This document shows positions 17,677 to 26,163 of a DNA stretch of 64,000 nucleotides, one piece after another. The notes under the pieces are model-generated. The model searched no databases. It worked only from the letters and a program-made list of their open reading frames with translations, and was not told where the DNA came from. The stretch is from Corynebacterium dentalis. Its GTDB lineage: Bacteria > Actinomycetota > Actinomycetes > Mycobacteriales > Mycobacteriaceae. The position numbers and the translations under genes were made by a program. The first letter of the stretch is position 1, and every line of letters begins with the position of its first letter. The stretch lies in NCBI RefSeq assembly GCF_900232865.1, contig NZ_OCTS01000007.1, positions 62,001-126,000 of the forward strand, read 5' to 3'.

Positions 17677-17726
17677 AGCCCCCCCTTCTCTTGAGTGCTT
17701 CGCGCGCTCGAGGGGAGGGGCTTCTT
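17677..17726 (+). terminator. Terminator after the capsid gene
   Basis: An AGCCCC.../...GGGGCT stem with imperfect inner pairing (CTTCTCTTGAG against CTCGAGGGGAG), followed by TCTT, lies 25 bp after the capsid stop codon. Confidence 0.55.
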
Positions 17727-18048
17727 AATTCACGAGCTTTGCCTGGAGGTCAAAGGAGAGTGGGGTTGCCCAGTCTCCCTCCCCGTGAGTCTAAGGGGGC
17801 TCGCGCGCGTTAAAGAGGCATGGCGTCAACTATGGCGTCTGAAGCCGCGCCAATTCTTGAGGTGGTACCGCCCCTGATCCTCCTTGGCTGCCTCGATTAG
17901 GCCTTCTCTCTCCCCGAGGATTCTCCAGATTCGTTCCCTGCCCACATTTTGCCCACACTTTCCCTTGATTCGGGGGAATTGAATCTTATCCACCGTGATC
18001 GAAATGGCAGGTAGATGCGACTTTCTGCTTCTCTGACCTGAGGGCAGG
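17727..18048. other. Right non-coding end of the element
   Basis: About 320 bp between the capsid terminator and attR contain no supported gene; a 26-codon frame at 17819 has a poorly spaced ribosome site. The stretch carries the right arm-site repeat at 17939-17957. A packaging or replication signal could lie here, but none is identified. Confidence 0.5.
17939..17957. repeat. Right copy of 19-bp direct repeat, putative integrase arm site
   Basis: This copy is identical to 9874-9892 and in the same orientation; it lies 91 bp inside attR. It consists of two TGCCCACA octamers spaced by three bases. Confidence 0.7.
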
Positions 18049-18074
18049 CCGGGTTCAATTCCCGGCGGCTCCAC
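18049..18074 (+). other. attR: second copy of ssrA 3'-end core
   Basis: These 26 bp are identical to 9776-9801. They mark the right boundary of the element and are what remains of the original ssrA 3' end, now detached from the gene body. Confidence 0.9.
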
Positions 18075-18085
18075 AGAAGGAAAAG

Positions 18086-18122
18086 TTCCCCTCACCTGTT
18101 TGTGCAGGTGAGGGGAATTTTT
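18086..18122 (+). terminator. Original host ssrA terminator, displaced by the element
   Basis: A 13-bp perfect stem (18086-18098 with 18105-18117), a 6-nt loop and a T tract follow attR. Before integration this would have ended the ssrA transcript. Confidence 0.9.
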
Positions 18123-18166
18123 GACTCGAAGCAATGCTTGCGCGGGATGAGCGGGCGAAGCCGGGA

Positions 18167-19657
18167 TTATTGCATCGTCGTGGGCCAGGTGTGCACAGGC
18201 TCGCCCGTTTCCTGCAGCTCGAGGTAGCGCCGAAGAACCTTGGCGATAGCTTCGCGTCGTTCCGGGGAGTCCGGGGTTGTCATCTCTCCGCCTGCTTGGC
18301 GTAGTGCCGCGATCTGCCAAGACGCGCCGTTCTGATGATTGCGCATGCGCCCTTCGATGATGCCCAGGTACTTGTCGATCAGTTCCGCATCCACATTTAG
18401 CGCTTCCAAGCCCTGACGAGCCTGATCCAGCAGGTACTCAGAAATCAGCTTGGTCACCGGAATGCGTCCCAGGGTGGGCCACACCATCTCCGCGTTCAGA
18501 CCATCACGGGCTCCCGCGTTGAAGTTATCGTGAGCATCAGTAAATGGCAGGCGGGACCAAACAGGTCGAGCCTGGTTGCTCAAGTACTTCACTAGGCCGT
18601 AGTAGAAAGCAGCATCCGCAACGATATCCGCCGGGGTGGGCCCCGCGGGCAGCAGACGGTTTTCGATACGAATGTGCGGCTGATCCGTGCCCGGATCGTA
18701 GATCGGACGGTTCCAGCGCCATACCGTGCCGTTCTGCAAGTTCAGGTAATGCAACGCGGGGTTCTCGCCGTCCAGAATCGGCGTGCCCGCATCCGAGCGG
18801 TCCTCGGGCAAGAGTGGAGAGAAGTAGCGGACGTTTTCCTCAAACAAGTCGAACACACTGGTGATCCAGCGTTCGCCGAACCATACGCGAGGGCGCACGC
18901 CTTGGTTGACGAGCTCATTCGTGCGGGTATCGATGGCTTGATAGAACAGCGGCACGCGGGACTCGTGCCACAGCTGGTGACCAGCGAACAGGGGAGAGTT
19001 GGCACTAGCTGCCACCTGAATGCCGGCGATGGCCTGGGACGCATTCCATGCATCCGCAAACCGCTTCGGCGCCACCTGCAAGTGCAACTGCATCGAGGTG
19101 CAGGCGGATTCTGGAGCGATGTCCTCGAACTCGTGGAGGTAGTGCTCGTCTCGTGAAATGTCGATCCGCACCAGCTCGCCGCGTGCCTCGATCACGGAGT
19201 TGCTCAGTGCTCGGTAGCGGTTCTCGCGAGTCATCCATGCAGGGTCGGTGAGAAATTCCGTGGTTAACGAGGGGAGAGTGCCGATCATCGCGACGCTTGC
19301 GTCGGCCTTACTTGCAGCGTCCTTGACTGCATCCAACCGCGCGGTTAACTCGTCCTGCAGCTGGCTGAGACCAGTGCCGTTGATGGTGTGCGGGGGAAGG
19401 TTGAGCTCGACGTTGAACGAGCCAATTTCCGATTGGTACTCGTCGGACAGCTCGGCAAGAACGGCCTCGCTGCTGCGGCTCGGCTGCATCTGATCATCGA
19501 CAAGGTTGAGCTCCAGCTCCAAGCCGATGGTGCCTTCGTCGATAAAATCTGCGGTCTGTAGGAGGCGATCGAAAACCTCGAGGTCTCCCATCAGGCGCTG
19601 GCGGTAACGCGTGCGCTGTTTTGGAGTGTAAGTGTCAGAGGAAACTGCATCGCCCAT
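18167..19657 (-). CDS. Glutamate-cysteine ligase family protein (GCS2)
   Basis: A 496-aa ATP-grasp-like carboxylate-amine ligase of the GCS2 family. Family landmarks are GLELELNLVDD (near 43-53), GSFNVELN and the central IRIENRLLPAGPTPAD. Actinobacterial members are annotated as glutamate-cysteine ligases, but since Corynebacterium mainly makes mycothiol the true substrate is open. A TACTCT hexamer lies 7 nt before the ATG with no Shine-Dalgarno, fitting a leaderless transcript. It converges on the ssrA region. Confidence 0.8.
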   Translation of the reverse strand: MGDAVSSDTYTPKQRTRYRQRLMGDLEVFDRLLQTADFIDEGTIGLELELNLVDDQMQPSRSSEAVLAELSDEYQSEIGSFNVELNLPPHTINGTGLSQLQDELTARLDAVKDAASKADASVAMIGTLPSLTTEFLTDPAWMTRENRYRALSNSVIEARGELVRIDISRDEHYLHEFEDIAPESACTSMQLHLQVAPKRFADAWNASQAIAGIQVAASANSPLFAGHQLWHESRVPLFYQAIDTRTNELVNQGVRPRVWFGERWITSVFDLFEENVRYFSPLLPEDRSDAGTPILDGENPALHYLNLQNGTVWRWNRPIYDPGTDQPHIRIENRLLPAGPTPADIVADAAFYYGLVKYLSNQARPVWSRLPFTDAHDNFNAGARDGLNAEMVWPTLGRIPVTKLISEYLLDQARQGLEALNVDAELIDKYLGIIEGRMRNHQNGASWQIAALRQAGGEMTTPDSPERREAIAKVLRRYLELQETGEPVHTWPTTMQ

Positions 19658-19786
19658 AAAGTTCAGAGTAGAGCAAAGTGGGGCGAATGATGTGGTGCAA
19701 CTGTGCCATGAGCGGATCCGGCCGAGGTTCCTACCGAGACCACCGGTGACGTTCCTGCTGCTGAGTAATCCCCAACAACCCTAAAT

Positions 19787-19826
19787 AAGGGGCACCGCAC
19801 ACACTGTGCGATGCCCTTCATTTTTG
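19787..19826. terminator. Terminator between the symporter and GCS2 genes
   Basis: AAGGG(G)CA-CGCACA pairs with TGTGCG-TGCCCTT around a short loop, with T-rich sequence on both flanks. It is placed to end the minus-strand symporter transcript before the GCS2 promoter. Confidence 0.65.
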
Positions 19827-19880
19827 TCTTGGCGCTGCCACTAGCTCAGCCCAGGAACTAAACCAGCCCAGGAGCAAAAC

Positions 19881-21320
19881 CTACGTACGCCAAGGATTCT
19901 TGGTCTCCACCAGGAATTGGTGAACGTCATCCGGGCGCGCCCGCAGCTTCGGGTCAAACGCCAGGTAAGCCTTGGTCTCGCGAACCACCAGGCCGGATAG
20001 CAGGATCAGGCCAATCAAGTTTGGTAGCGCCATCAGGCCGTTAGCCAAGTCCGCGAAAGTCCACGCCAGCTCCAGCTCGGTTGTGGCGCCCACGAACACC
20101 ACGCAGGTAAAGATCATGCGGTAAGGAAGCGAAGCCCACGCGCCAAACGCACGCTCCGCGTTGCGCTCACCGTAGTAGGACCAACCCAAGATGGTGGAGA
20201 AGGCGAAAAACACCACGGATACGGAGACGATGGTTCCGCCCCATTGGCTGCCGATGCCAGTGCTAAACGCCGTGGCGGTCATCGTCCCCGCAGCTTCCTT
20301 GCCTTCTTCCCACGCGCCCGTGGTCACGATCACCAGACCAGTCATGCTGACCACGATGATCGTGTCGATGAAGGTCTGAGTCATGGACACCAGTCCCTGG
20401 CGGACCGGGTGCGTGGTCTTTGCCGCAGCAGCCGCAATAGCCGCCGAACCCATGCCGGACTCATTGGAGAAGATGCCGCGAGCCACGCCCATCTGCAGCG
20501 CCATGATGATGCCGGAGCCCAAGAAGCCACCCACTGCAGCGGTACCGCTAAAAGCATCGCTGAAGATCAAACCCAGTGCGGAGGGGATCTTGGAGACGTG
20601 GATACCTAGGACGATGAATCCACCGATCAAGTAGATGATGATCATCAGCGGCACGAAAGCACTGGTCACGCGCCCGATGGCCTGCACGCCACCCAGCAGA
20701 ACTGCACCCACGAACACGAACATCACCACGCCACTGATCCACGGCTCGATGTTGAACGTGTCATGCAGGCCAGCAGACACGGCGTTGGCCTGCGTGAGGT
20801 TGCCGATGCCGAAGGAGGCGATGATGGCTGCGATGGTGAAGAACCACGCGAGGAACTTGCCGAAACCGCTCGACAGCCCGTTGGCCAAGTAGTACTGCGG
20901 ACCACCATTGATATTGCCGCGGGAATCACGGGTGCGGAAGCGCACACCCAGGAATGCCTCGCTGTACTTCGAGGCCATGCCGGCCAGGCCCGTGATCCAC
21001 ATCCAGAACAAAGCGCCCGGTCCTCCCACACCAATCGCCGTGGCCACGCCCACGATGTTGCCCACACCCACGGTGGCAGCGAGAGCGGTGGTCAGAGCCT
21101 GGTACTGGGAGATGTCACCCTCGCCGCCGTCGTCGTTGCGGTCGATCAGACCGTGGCGAAGAGCAACCGCGAGATAGCGGAATTGGATACCGGCCAAGCG
21201 AATAGTGAGGAACAGCCCGGTGCCCAGCAACAGCGGAATGAGTAGGAACGGACCCCACACAATCGAGTCGATAGCGCTGAGCTTCTCATTGAGGCTTTCA
21301 GCAAATGAAACGTCAGTCAT
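19881..21320 (-). CDS. Alanine/glycine:cation symporter (AgcS family)
   Basis: A 479-aa sodium-amino acid symporter with about 10-11 transmembrane helices. Family motifs are visible: [20 protein letters not shown] at the N-terminus, [34 protein letters not shown] and [18 protein letters not shown]. It imports alanine or glycine with Na+. It is monocistronic and divergent from pgm across about 200 bp. Confidence 0.93.
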   Translation of the reverse strand: MTDVSFAESLNEKLSAIDSIVWGPFLLIPLLLGTGLFLTIRLAGIQFRYLAVALRHGLIDRNDDGGEGDISQYQALTTALAATVGVGNIVGVATAIGVGGPGALFWMWITGLAGMASKYSEAFLGVRFRTRDSRGNINGGPQYYLANGLSSGFGKFLAWFFTIAAIIASFGIGNLTQANAVSAGLHDTFNIEPWISGVVMFVFVGAVLLGGVQAIGRVTSAFVPLMIIIYLIGGFIVLGIHVSKIPSALGLIFSDAFSGTAAVGGFLGSGIIMALQMGVARGIFSNESGMGSAAIAAAAAKTTHPVRQGLVSMTQTFIDTIIVVSMTGLVIVTTGAWEEGKEAAGTMTATAFSTGIGSQWGGTIVSVSVVFFAFSTILGWSYYGERNAERAFGAWASLPYRMIFTCVVFVGATTELELAWTFADLANGLMALPNLIGLILLSGLVVRETKAYLAFDPKLRARPDDVHQFLVETKNPWRT

Positions 21321-21526
21321 GGGAAAAACGTACTAGGAAAATCTCACCTCGAGAACCTATTTGGACAACTTCCCCGTGGTTTCTCGATCAAGGGGGTGGA
21401 AAAGGGGAGGTGGTTGGCGTCGAGAAAACAACACCACATCAACGCACGCATTTGGGGGAGAGTGCCCGCGACACCCGCCGCAAACTAGGGCAGGCTGGAG
21501 ACATACCCACAACAAAGGAGCACGTC

Positions 21527-23215
21527 ATGCACCCACGCGCCGGGCAGCCTGCCCTCCCAGAAGACCTCACAGACATCCCCGCCCTCCTAGCGGCGTACAA
21601 AGGCATCCAGCCGGATCTCACGGATGCGGGCCAGCGAGTCTCCTTTGGTACCTCGGGTCACCGTGGCAGTTCTTTCGATGGTGCGTTTAATGAGGCGCAT
21701 ATTTTGGCGATGACGCAAGCAATCGTCGATTATCGCCGCGAACAGGGCATTAATGGCCCTCTGTTCATCGGCAGGGATCCACACGCGCTGTCCGAACCTG
21801 CTCATGCCACCGCACTGGAGGTGCTGGCCGGCAACGGTGTGCGCACTTTTGTGGATGCCGAGGATGGCTTTGTACCCACCCCGGCGATCTCCTTTGCGAT
21901 TCTGGAACACAACAAGCGGCTGCCGGGTGGACCGGAGGGAACGGACCAGGGGCGCGCGGATGGCATCGTGATCACGCCGTCGCACAACCCGCCACGCGAT
22001 GGCGGATTTAAGTACAACCCGCCCACGGGTGGACCTGCGGATACAGACGTGACCTCGTGGATCGCGGACAAGGCGAATGCCTACCTGGATACGGGGCTGG
22101 AGGGCGTGCAACGGGCAGATTCTGCTGGCTCCGGTGTTGGTGCTGGCTCCGAAGAGGCCGAGTGCATCGAGAAGTTTGACTTCCTCAATACCTATGTGAA
22201 CGCTCTTCCGGAGGTCATCGACATCGACGCGATCCGGGGGGCGGGCGTGCGTATCGGTGCCGATCCGATGGGCGGTGCTTCTGTGGCGTATTGGGCGCGC
22301 ATCGCCGAGGTGCACAACCTGGACCTGACGGTGGTCAATGACCAGGTGGACCCCGCTTTTGGCTTCATGACTTTGGATTCGGACGGCAAGATCCGCATGG
22401 ACTGCTCTTCTCCTTCGGCTATGGCGAGCTTGGTCAGCGCGGTGGCGGGGCACGGGGCCAGCTCGTACGACATCGCCACGGGTAACGACGCAGACTCTGA
22501 CCGCCACGGCATCGTCACCCCGGATGCCGGCTTGATGAACCCGAACCACTACCTGGCTGTGGCTGTGGACTACTTGTTCTCGCACCGCGAGCAGTGGCCG
22601 GCAGAAGCAGCTGTGGGCAAGACTCTGGTCAGCTCCACGATGATCGACCGCGTGGTGGACGGCCTGGGGCGCACGCTCAACGAGGTGCCGGTGGGATTCA
22701 AGTGGTTCGTGCCCGGGCTGGTCAACGGCAGCGTGGGCTTCGGTGGTGAGGAATCCGCCGGGGCATCCTTCCTGCGCAGGGACGGCACGGTGTGGTCTAC
22801 CGATAAGGACGGCATTATCGCGGACTTGTTGGCCGCGGAGATCCTCGCGGTGACGGGCAAGACTCCATCCCAGCGATACGCGGAGCTGGAGGAGAAGTAC
22901 GGTGCGCCGGTTTACTCCCGCATCGATGCGCCTGCGGATCGCGAGCAGCGCGAGACGCTGAAGAAGCTCTCCGCTGCTGATGTGACGGCCGAGGAACTGG
23001 CAGGTGAACCCATCACTGCCATTCTCACGGAGGCACCAAGTAACGGTGCTGCCATCGGCGGCCTGAAGGTAACCACGGACAATGCGTGGTTCGCGGCTCG
23101 CCCATCGGGCACCGAGGACAAGTACAAGATTTACGCGGAGTCCTTCAAGGGCAAAGAACATTTGCAACGCGTGCTTGAGGAAGCTCAGGCTGTGATTGAC
23201 CAAGTGATGGCCTAA
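21527..23215 (+). CDS. pgm: Phosphoglucomutase (alpha-D-glucose phosphate-specific)
   Basis: This enzyme interconverts glucose-1-phosphate and glucose-6-phosphate. ATG 21527 is chosen because AAAGGAG lies 6 nt upstream; it gives 562 aa, near the family norm, whereas the open frame extends a further 74 codons into the divergent symporter promoter. Landmarks are [13 protein letters not shown] near 43, the phosphoserine loop [18 protein letters not shown] with Ser152, the metal loop DADSDRHG and the sugar loop [10 protein letters not shown]. The phosphate-binding end is [16 protein letters not shown]. Confidence 0.95.
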   Translation: MHPRAGQPALPEDLTDIPALLAAYKGIQPDLTDAGQRVSFGTSGHRGSSFDGAFNEAHILAMTQAIVDYRREQGINGPLFIGRDPHALSEPAHATALEVLAGNGVRTFVDAEDGFVPTPAISFAILEHNKRLPGGPEGTDQGRADGIVITPSHNPPRDGGFKYNPPTGGPADTDVTSWIADKANAYLDTGLEGVQRADSAGSGVGAGSEEAECIEKFDFLNTYVNALPEVIDIDAIRGAGVRIGADPMGGASVAYWARIAEVHNLDLTVVNDQVDPAFGFMTLDSDGKIRMDCSSPSAMASLVSAVAGHGASSYDIATGNDADSDRHGIVTPDAGLMNPNHYLAVAVDYLFSHREQWPAEAAVGKTLVSSTMIDRVVDGLGRTLNEVPVGFKWFVPGLVNGSVGFGGEESAGASFLRRDGTVWSTDKDGIIADLLAAEILAVTGKTPSQRYAELEEKYGAPVYSRIDAPADREQRETLKKLSAADVTAEELAGEPITAILTEAPSNGAAIGGLKVTTDNAWFAARPSGTEDKYKIYAESFKGKEHLQRVLEEAQAVIDQVMA

Positions 23216-23365
23216 CAGTTTGCTGGCAATTGGGCTCTGACCGGGGAAGTCATTGGAGACAAGGCCCCTTCAAGGGTTAGGGTTGATTCATTATCATGCG
23301 CGTCGCGCGCAAAATCGTGCGCGAGCGGTGCACGTTGCTGACAACTCCTGAAAGGATTCACGTCT

Positions 23366-24100
23366 GTGAGCCAGAAGATCAAAGCCCCAAACTCTAAAGG
23401 TGGAAGTGGCTTTTTATGGATTATCGTCGCGATTCTCGCGATTGCCGCAGTAGTAGTTTTCCTGGTGGTGCGTAACAACACCGGTGGGGATCAGCTGGCA
23501 GCTGAGATGCCGCAGGAAGATGTGAACTTCACTGTGGCGCGCGAGGGTAACTCCGTGGTGTTGGCTTCCCAGGACCTGAAGGAGGACGCTCCCGTGGTGG
23601 AGATCTTCGAGGACTTCAGCTGCCCTCACTGTGCTGAGCTGGCGGAAGCGGATCACGAGGATTCTCTGCAGGCTCTGAACGAGGGCAAGGTCAAGATCAA
23701 GTTCAACTTCCTGAACTTCTTGGACGGCGAGGCCACCGGTTCTTCTACCCGCGGTGCGGCTGTGGCCCTGGCAGTTGCTGAGACTGGCAATGCGAAGGCT
23801 TTTTGGAACGCTCACAGCGAGTTCCTGACTAACCAGACTGAGGTTGCCCGCAAGTGGGATTACGAGGAGTTTGGTCAGGCTCTGCAGGCGTACGACCTGG
23901 ACCAGTCTGTGATTGATTCCATCTCCAGTGGTGAGGTTCAGGATGCCGTGCTTCCCGTGGTCAAGGCCAACGCCGATGACCTGACCGAGCGCGAAGGCTC
24001 CGTATCTTCTCCGTTGGTTTACGCAGACGGCAAGCGGGTAGAGCTGAAGAAGGGATCGGACAACAAGGTGCAGTCCTGGGTTCCGGACGTGGTGAAGTAG
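23366..24100 (+). CDS. Membrane-anchored DsbA-like thiol oxidoreductase
   Basis: A 244-aa extracytoplasmic thioredoxin-fold protein. A signal anchor occupies residues about 16-36 and the active site is FEDFSCPHCAELAE (CPHC near 86), followed by the DsbA-type helical insertion and the cis-Pro loop SSPLVYADG. It should introduce disulfides in exported proteins. It starts at GTG 23366 with AAAGGA upstream. The likely re-oxidising partner, a VKOR homologue, is encoded 3.4 kb downstream. Confidence 0.87.
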   Translation: MSQKIKAPNSKGGSGFLWIIVAILAIAAVVVFLVVRNNTGGDQLAAEMPQEDVNFTVAREGNSVVLASQDLKEDAPVVEIFEDFSCPHCAELAEADHEDSLQALNEGKVKIKFNFLNFLDGEATGSSTRGAAVALAVAETGNAKAFWNAHSEFLTNQTEVARKWDYEEFGQALQAYDLDQSVIDSISSGEVQDAVLPVVKANADDLTEREGSVSSPLVYADGKRVELKKGSDNKVQSWVPDVVK

Positions 24101-24127
24101 CCTCTGTGAATTCCTGACGTTGAGGTG

Positions 24128-24160
24128 CCCAGTCGCAGTGAGGCGGCTGGGTTTCTTTTT
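24128..24160 (+). terminator. Terminator of the DsbA-like gene
   Basis: CCCAGTCGC pairs with GCGGCTGGG (one G-U) around a short loop, followed by TTTCTTTTT. Confidence 0.8.
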
Positions 24161-24252
24161 GCCCGACGCCATGCTCCCCACAACCCCTTGCGAACTGGCG
24201 ATTTGTTTGGCTGCAAGCTGTTCGGGTAGCTTTAAGGACGTTCAATTCGCAG

Positions 24253-24281
24253 TTGAGATTCGGGTCTTTGGGCTTGATAAT
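24253..24281 (+). promoter_or_regulatory. Promoter of tRNA-Ala
   Basis: TTGAGA (24253-24258), a 17-bp spacer and GATAAT (24276-24281) end 14 bp before the tRNA. Confidence 0.7.
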
Positions 24282-24295
24282 CAGCCGAAATGTAC

Positions 24296-24368
24296 GGGGC
24301 TATGGCGCAGCTGGTAGCGCACCACACTGGCAGTGTGGGGGTCAGGGGTTCGAGTCCCCTTAGCTCCA
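24296..24368 (+). tRNA. tRNA-Ala(GGC)
   Basis: The acceptor GGGGCTA/TAGCTCC, D-arm, anticodon loop CTGGCAG (anticodon GGC) and T-arm GGGGTTCGAGTCCCC form a complete cloverleaf. CCA is not encoded. Confidence 0.95.
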
Positions 24369-24381
24369 CGGAAAGAATTTC

Positions 24382-24410
24382 AACCCGGTCTTTTGACCGG
24401 GTTTTCTCTT
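24382..24410 (+). terminator. Terminator of tRNA-Ala
   Basis: AACCCGGTC/GACCGGGTT with a TTTT loop, followed by TTCTCTTG. Confidence 0.85.
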
Positions 24411-24986
24411 GTTTTGATGCGGGGCTGGGGAAGCGTAAATTTCCGGGGGATTGAAACCGGTGTTGGTGCAGCTAGGTGCTCAAACTTTGCTATCGCCAAG
24501 CAATGGCATCGATATAGTGACCGCGGGGGAACCATAATGGGTGTTGCTACCTCTGAGGGTATTGGTGTGGTGTGCGCCGAGAATGTGAGCAGTTGGGAAA
24601 CGAGGCTCGGTTGGTCAGAGGCGAAGATGAGGCACTAGGTATGGCTACCTGCGTTCTACAAATCGATATCGCAGGGGAAAAACACTTTCATTGTGTGGTC
24701 TCGCCATGTGGAATGTGCCATCCCGGCGTTCGGAGGGCGCCAGGTTCAGCAAGGCGATAGGTACTTCAAGGTGGAAGTGCTCAGCCAACCGGAGTCTGCG
24801 GGTCATGACCTCATGGTCTTGAACCGACAGCAGATCAGTGACGACATCGTTGATTGTGAGGGTGCAGGCATCGAGGGGATCAACGAGGATCGCTCAGGCG
24901 CCAACGGGGGTAATTTTCGGTGGTTTCGCAACAGTGTAAAAATGGTGGTGAGCGCATGTATAAATCACAAAACGTTATACGCAGGC
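24411..24986. other. Region without a confident gene, possibly gene remnant
   Basis: Short frames are present (for example 24537-24638 and the 24693-25043 frame containing YFKVEVLSQPESAGHDLMVLN), but none has a good ribosome site plus a recognisable product, and the last one reads across the promoter of the next gene. The protein-like character of the middle part suggests a decayed gene of unknown identity. Confidence 0.4.
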
Positions 24987-25078
24987 GGGGTTGATTTTCC
25001 GGCGCGTGTAACTAATGCCAGACGCGAACGATTGTCTACGTGAAGGCGCCGACACCAAAACATTGTCCCCGCGGCGCC
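24987..25078 (+). promoter_or_regulatory. Promoter and structured leader of 32-aa peptide gene 1
   Basis: GGGGT (24987-24991), a 17-bp spacer and TAACTA (25009-25014) are matched exactly in spacing upstream of peptide gene 2. The roughly 80-nt leader contains ACGATTGT and two GGCGCC boxes (25045-25050, 25073-25078) that can pair, also conserved in the second copy. Confidence 0.55.
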
Positions 25079-25099
25079 GCTAACTGAAAGGATTATCTC

Positions 25100-25198
25100 A
25101 TGATCGAGATCTTCGCTACTTTTGCATCCACCATCGTCTCCCTGCTCTCCGGCGGCATCACCGGCTTCGTCGAGGCTGTTGCTGGTCTGTTCAACTAA
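25100..25198 (+). CDS. 32-aa hydrophobic peptide, copy 1
   Basis: The peptide reads MIEIFATFASTIVSLLSGG then ITGFVEAVAGLFN. It is one hydrophobic or amphipathic helix with a Gly-rich centre (SGGITGF) and acidic residues at positions 3 and 25. A GAAAGGATT ribosome site lies 7-10 nt upstream, and the gene has its own promoter and a strong terminator. It is 24/32 identical to the peptide at 25705. The function is unknown. Small secreted or channel-forming peptides (PorA/PorH-like), a membrane-active peptide and a type I toxin are possibilities; no signal decides between them. Confidence 0.75.
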   Translation: MIEIFATFASTIVSLLSGGITGFVEAVAGLFN

Positions 25199-25235
25199 GA
25201 CGAGCCTGACCTGACGTTTTAAGTTCTAAACGTCT

Positions 25236-25266
25236 AAACCCGGCCGCTACGGCGGCCGGGTTTTTT
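25236..25266 (+). terminator. Terminator of peptide gene 1
   Basis: AAACCCGGCCGC pairs with GCGGCCGGGTTT around a 4-nt loop, followed by a T run. A second inverted repeat, GACGTTT/AAACGTC, lies just before it at 25213-25234. Confidence 0.9.
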
Positions 25267-25590
25267 ATGCCTTTTTTGCACCTCATGAGAGTGATTTTTG
25301 CTTGGCAGTGCAGCGGTTCAAAGGCTAGGAATTTTCAATTTTGCAATGGTGGAGGTTGTTGAACTGAGGTTCCCAATTTGCCGCGAAGGGTTTGCCTTAG
25401 GGGGCTGTTCGAGCGCGCAGGGGATTGCTCAACCTGTTTGATGCTTGCGATGTAGTTATTATAAAGTTTCACTCCAGTGCATATCTCCCCGTGCTGAACC
25501 AGGATTGGCGGGGGTATCTATAGATGTGCGGGGTGGCGCCGGAAACGACAGGTGGGGCTCACTGAGGGAAGAGAACATGCGTTTTGGGGC
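25267..25590. other. Spacer between the two peptide genes
   Basis: No gene is seen in this stretch of about 320 bp. It is AT-richer than its surroundings in places (ATGTAGTTATTATAAAG near 25450). Confidence 0.5.
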
Positions 25591-25684
25591 GGGGTAGTTT
25601 CTCCCCCCGGTGTAACTAAGTGGGGAGCCTGACGATTGTTTAAGTAACGGCGCCGAAAACAACACCCACTGTCCCCAAGGCGCC
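25591..25684 (+). promoter_or_regulatory. Promoter and structured leader of 32-aa peptide gene 2
   Basis: GGGGT (25591-25595), a 17-bp spacer and TAACTA (25613-25618), then ACGATTGT and paired GGCGCC boxes (25649-25654, 25679-25684), repeat the layout of copy 1. Confidence 0.55.
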
Positions 25685-25704
25685 ACCAAGAGAGAGGATC
25701 TGTC

Positions 25705-25803
25705 ATGATCGACATTTTTGCAACCTTCCTGAGCACCCTGGTTGGCCTGGTTTCCGGAGGCCTCACCGGCTTCGTCTCGGCTGTCGCTGGCTTGTTTGTC
25801 TAA
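25705..25803 (+). CDS. 32-aa hydrophobic peptide, copy 2
   Basis: The paralogue of the peptide at 25100 reads MIDIFATFLSTLVGLVSGG then LTGFVSAVAGLFV. Most substitutions are conservative (E/D, I/L, L/V); Glu25 is replaced by Ser and the C-terminal Asn by Val, making it slightly more hydrophobic. AGAGAGGAT lies upstream of the ATG. It has its own promoter and terminator, so the pair is not an operon but a duplicated cassette. Confidence 0.75.
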   Translation: MIDIFATFLSTLVGLVSGGLTGFVSAVAGLFV

Positions 25804-25838
25804 GCCTCGAAAAATCCCAGCATTCATGGGATAGAAAG

Positions 25839-25865
25839 ACCCCGCCCTTGGAGGCGGGGTTTTTC
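25839..25865 (+). terminator. Terminator of peptide gene 2
   Basis: ACCCCGCC/GGCGGGGT with a 6-nt loop, followed by TTTTC. A smaller hairpin ATCCCA/TGGGAT precedes it at 25814-25832. Confidence 0.9.
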
Positions 25866-26163
25866 AGTGTCATAAGGTGAATTCGAGGAAACGTTAGTTA
25901 AGAATTGGTCTCACGTTTGCGGTGCATGAATGCCCGAGGCAAAGTTTCCTTTCGTTTAAAACTTGGAAATAGATTTTGCGAAACCTCTGGATGCGACATT
26001 AGTTCTCAGTATTGGGAGCTGATTGGTAAGTGTCTCAACCCATGATGGCGCCGATACTTGTGCCAGTCCCTCGTGAAATGGCAGCTGCCACCGTTGACCC
26101 TTTGCTAGGCAGCTTGGTTCTGCAGGATCATCCGGCTGCTTTGGTTACGGCTCACAGCGTGAC
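25866..26163. other. Intergenic region before nadE 3' end
   Basis: No gene, RNA or clear terminator is seen in these 298 bp. Confidence 0.5.

Larger units (their letters stand above)
9802..18074. mobile_element. 8.3-kb integrated phage-like element / candidate capsid-carrying satellite in ssrA
   Basis: The element is bounded by 26-bp direct repeats in the ssrA 3' end. In order it carries a minus-strand integrase and regulator, a divergent control region, then a plus-strand run of excisionase-like protein, five small genes, primase-helicase, WhiB-like protein and a protease-capsid fusion. It lacks terminase, portal, tail, holin and lysin genes. Gene content and order resemble phiRv1/phiRv2 of M. 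tuberculosis. Whether it is a degraded prophage or a satellite packaged by a helper is inference; all visible genes are intact, which favours a functional compact element. Confidence 0.85.

Noticed and set aside
17819-17899. 26-codon frame in the element's right end
   Set aside because: The purine-rich stretch is too close to the ATG and there is no conservation evidence.
21305-21526. N-terminal extension of phosphoglucomutase
   Set aside because: The upstream codons overlap the divergent symporter gene, and a good ribosome site marks ATG 21527.
21587-23203. 538-codon open frame antisense to pgm
   Set aside because: Shadow of pgm with no ribosome site or recognisable motif.
24693-25043. 116-codon frame upstream of peptide gene 1
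   Set aside because: Partly protein-like, but it reads across the conserved promoter of the peptide gene and has no clear start; kept only as a possible remnant.
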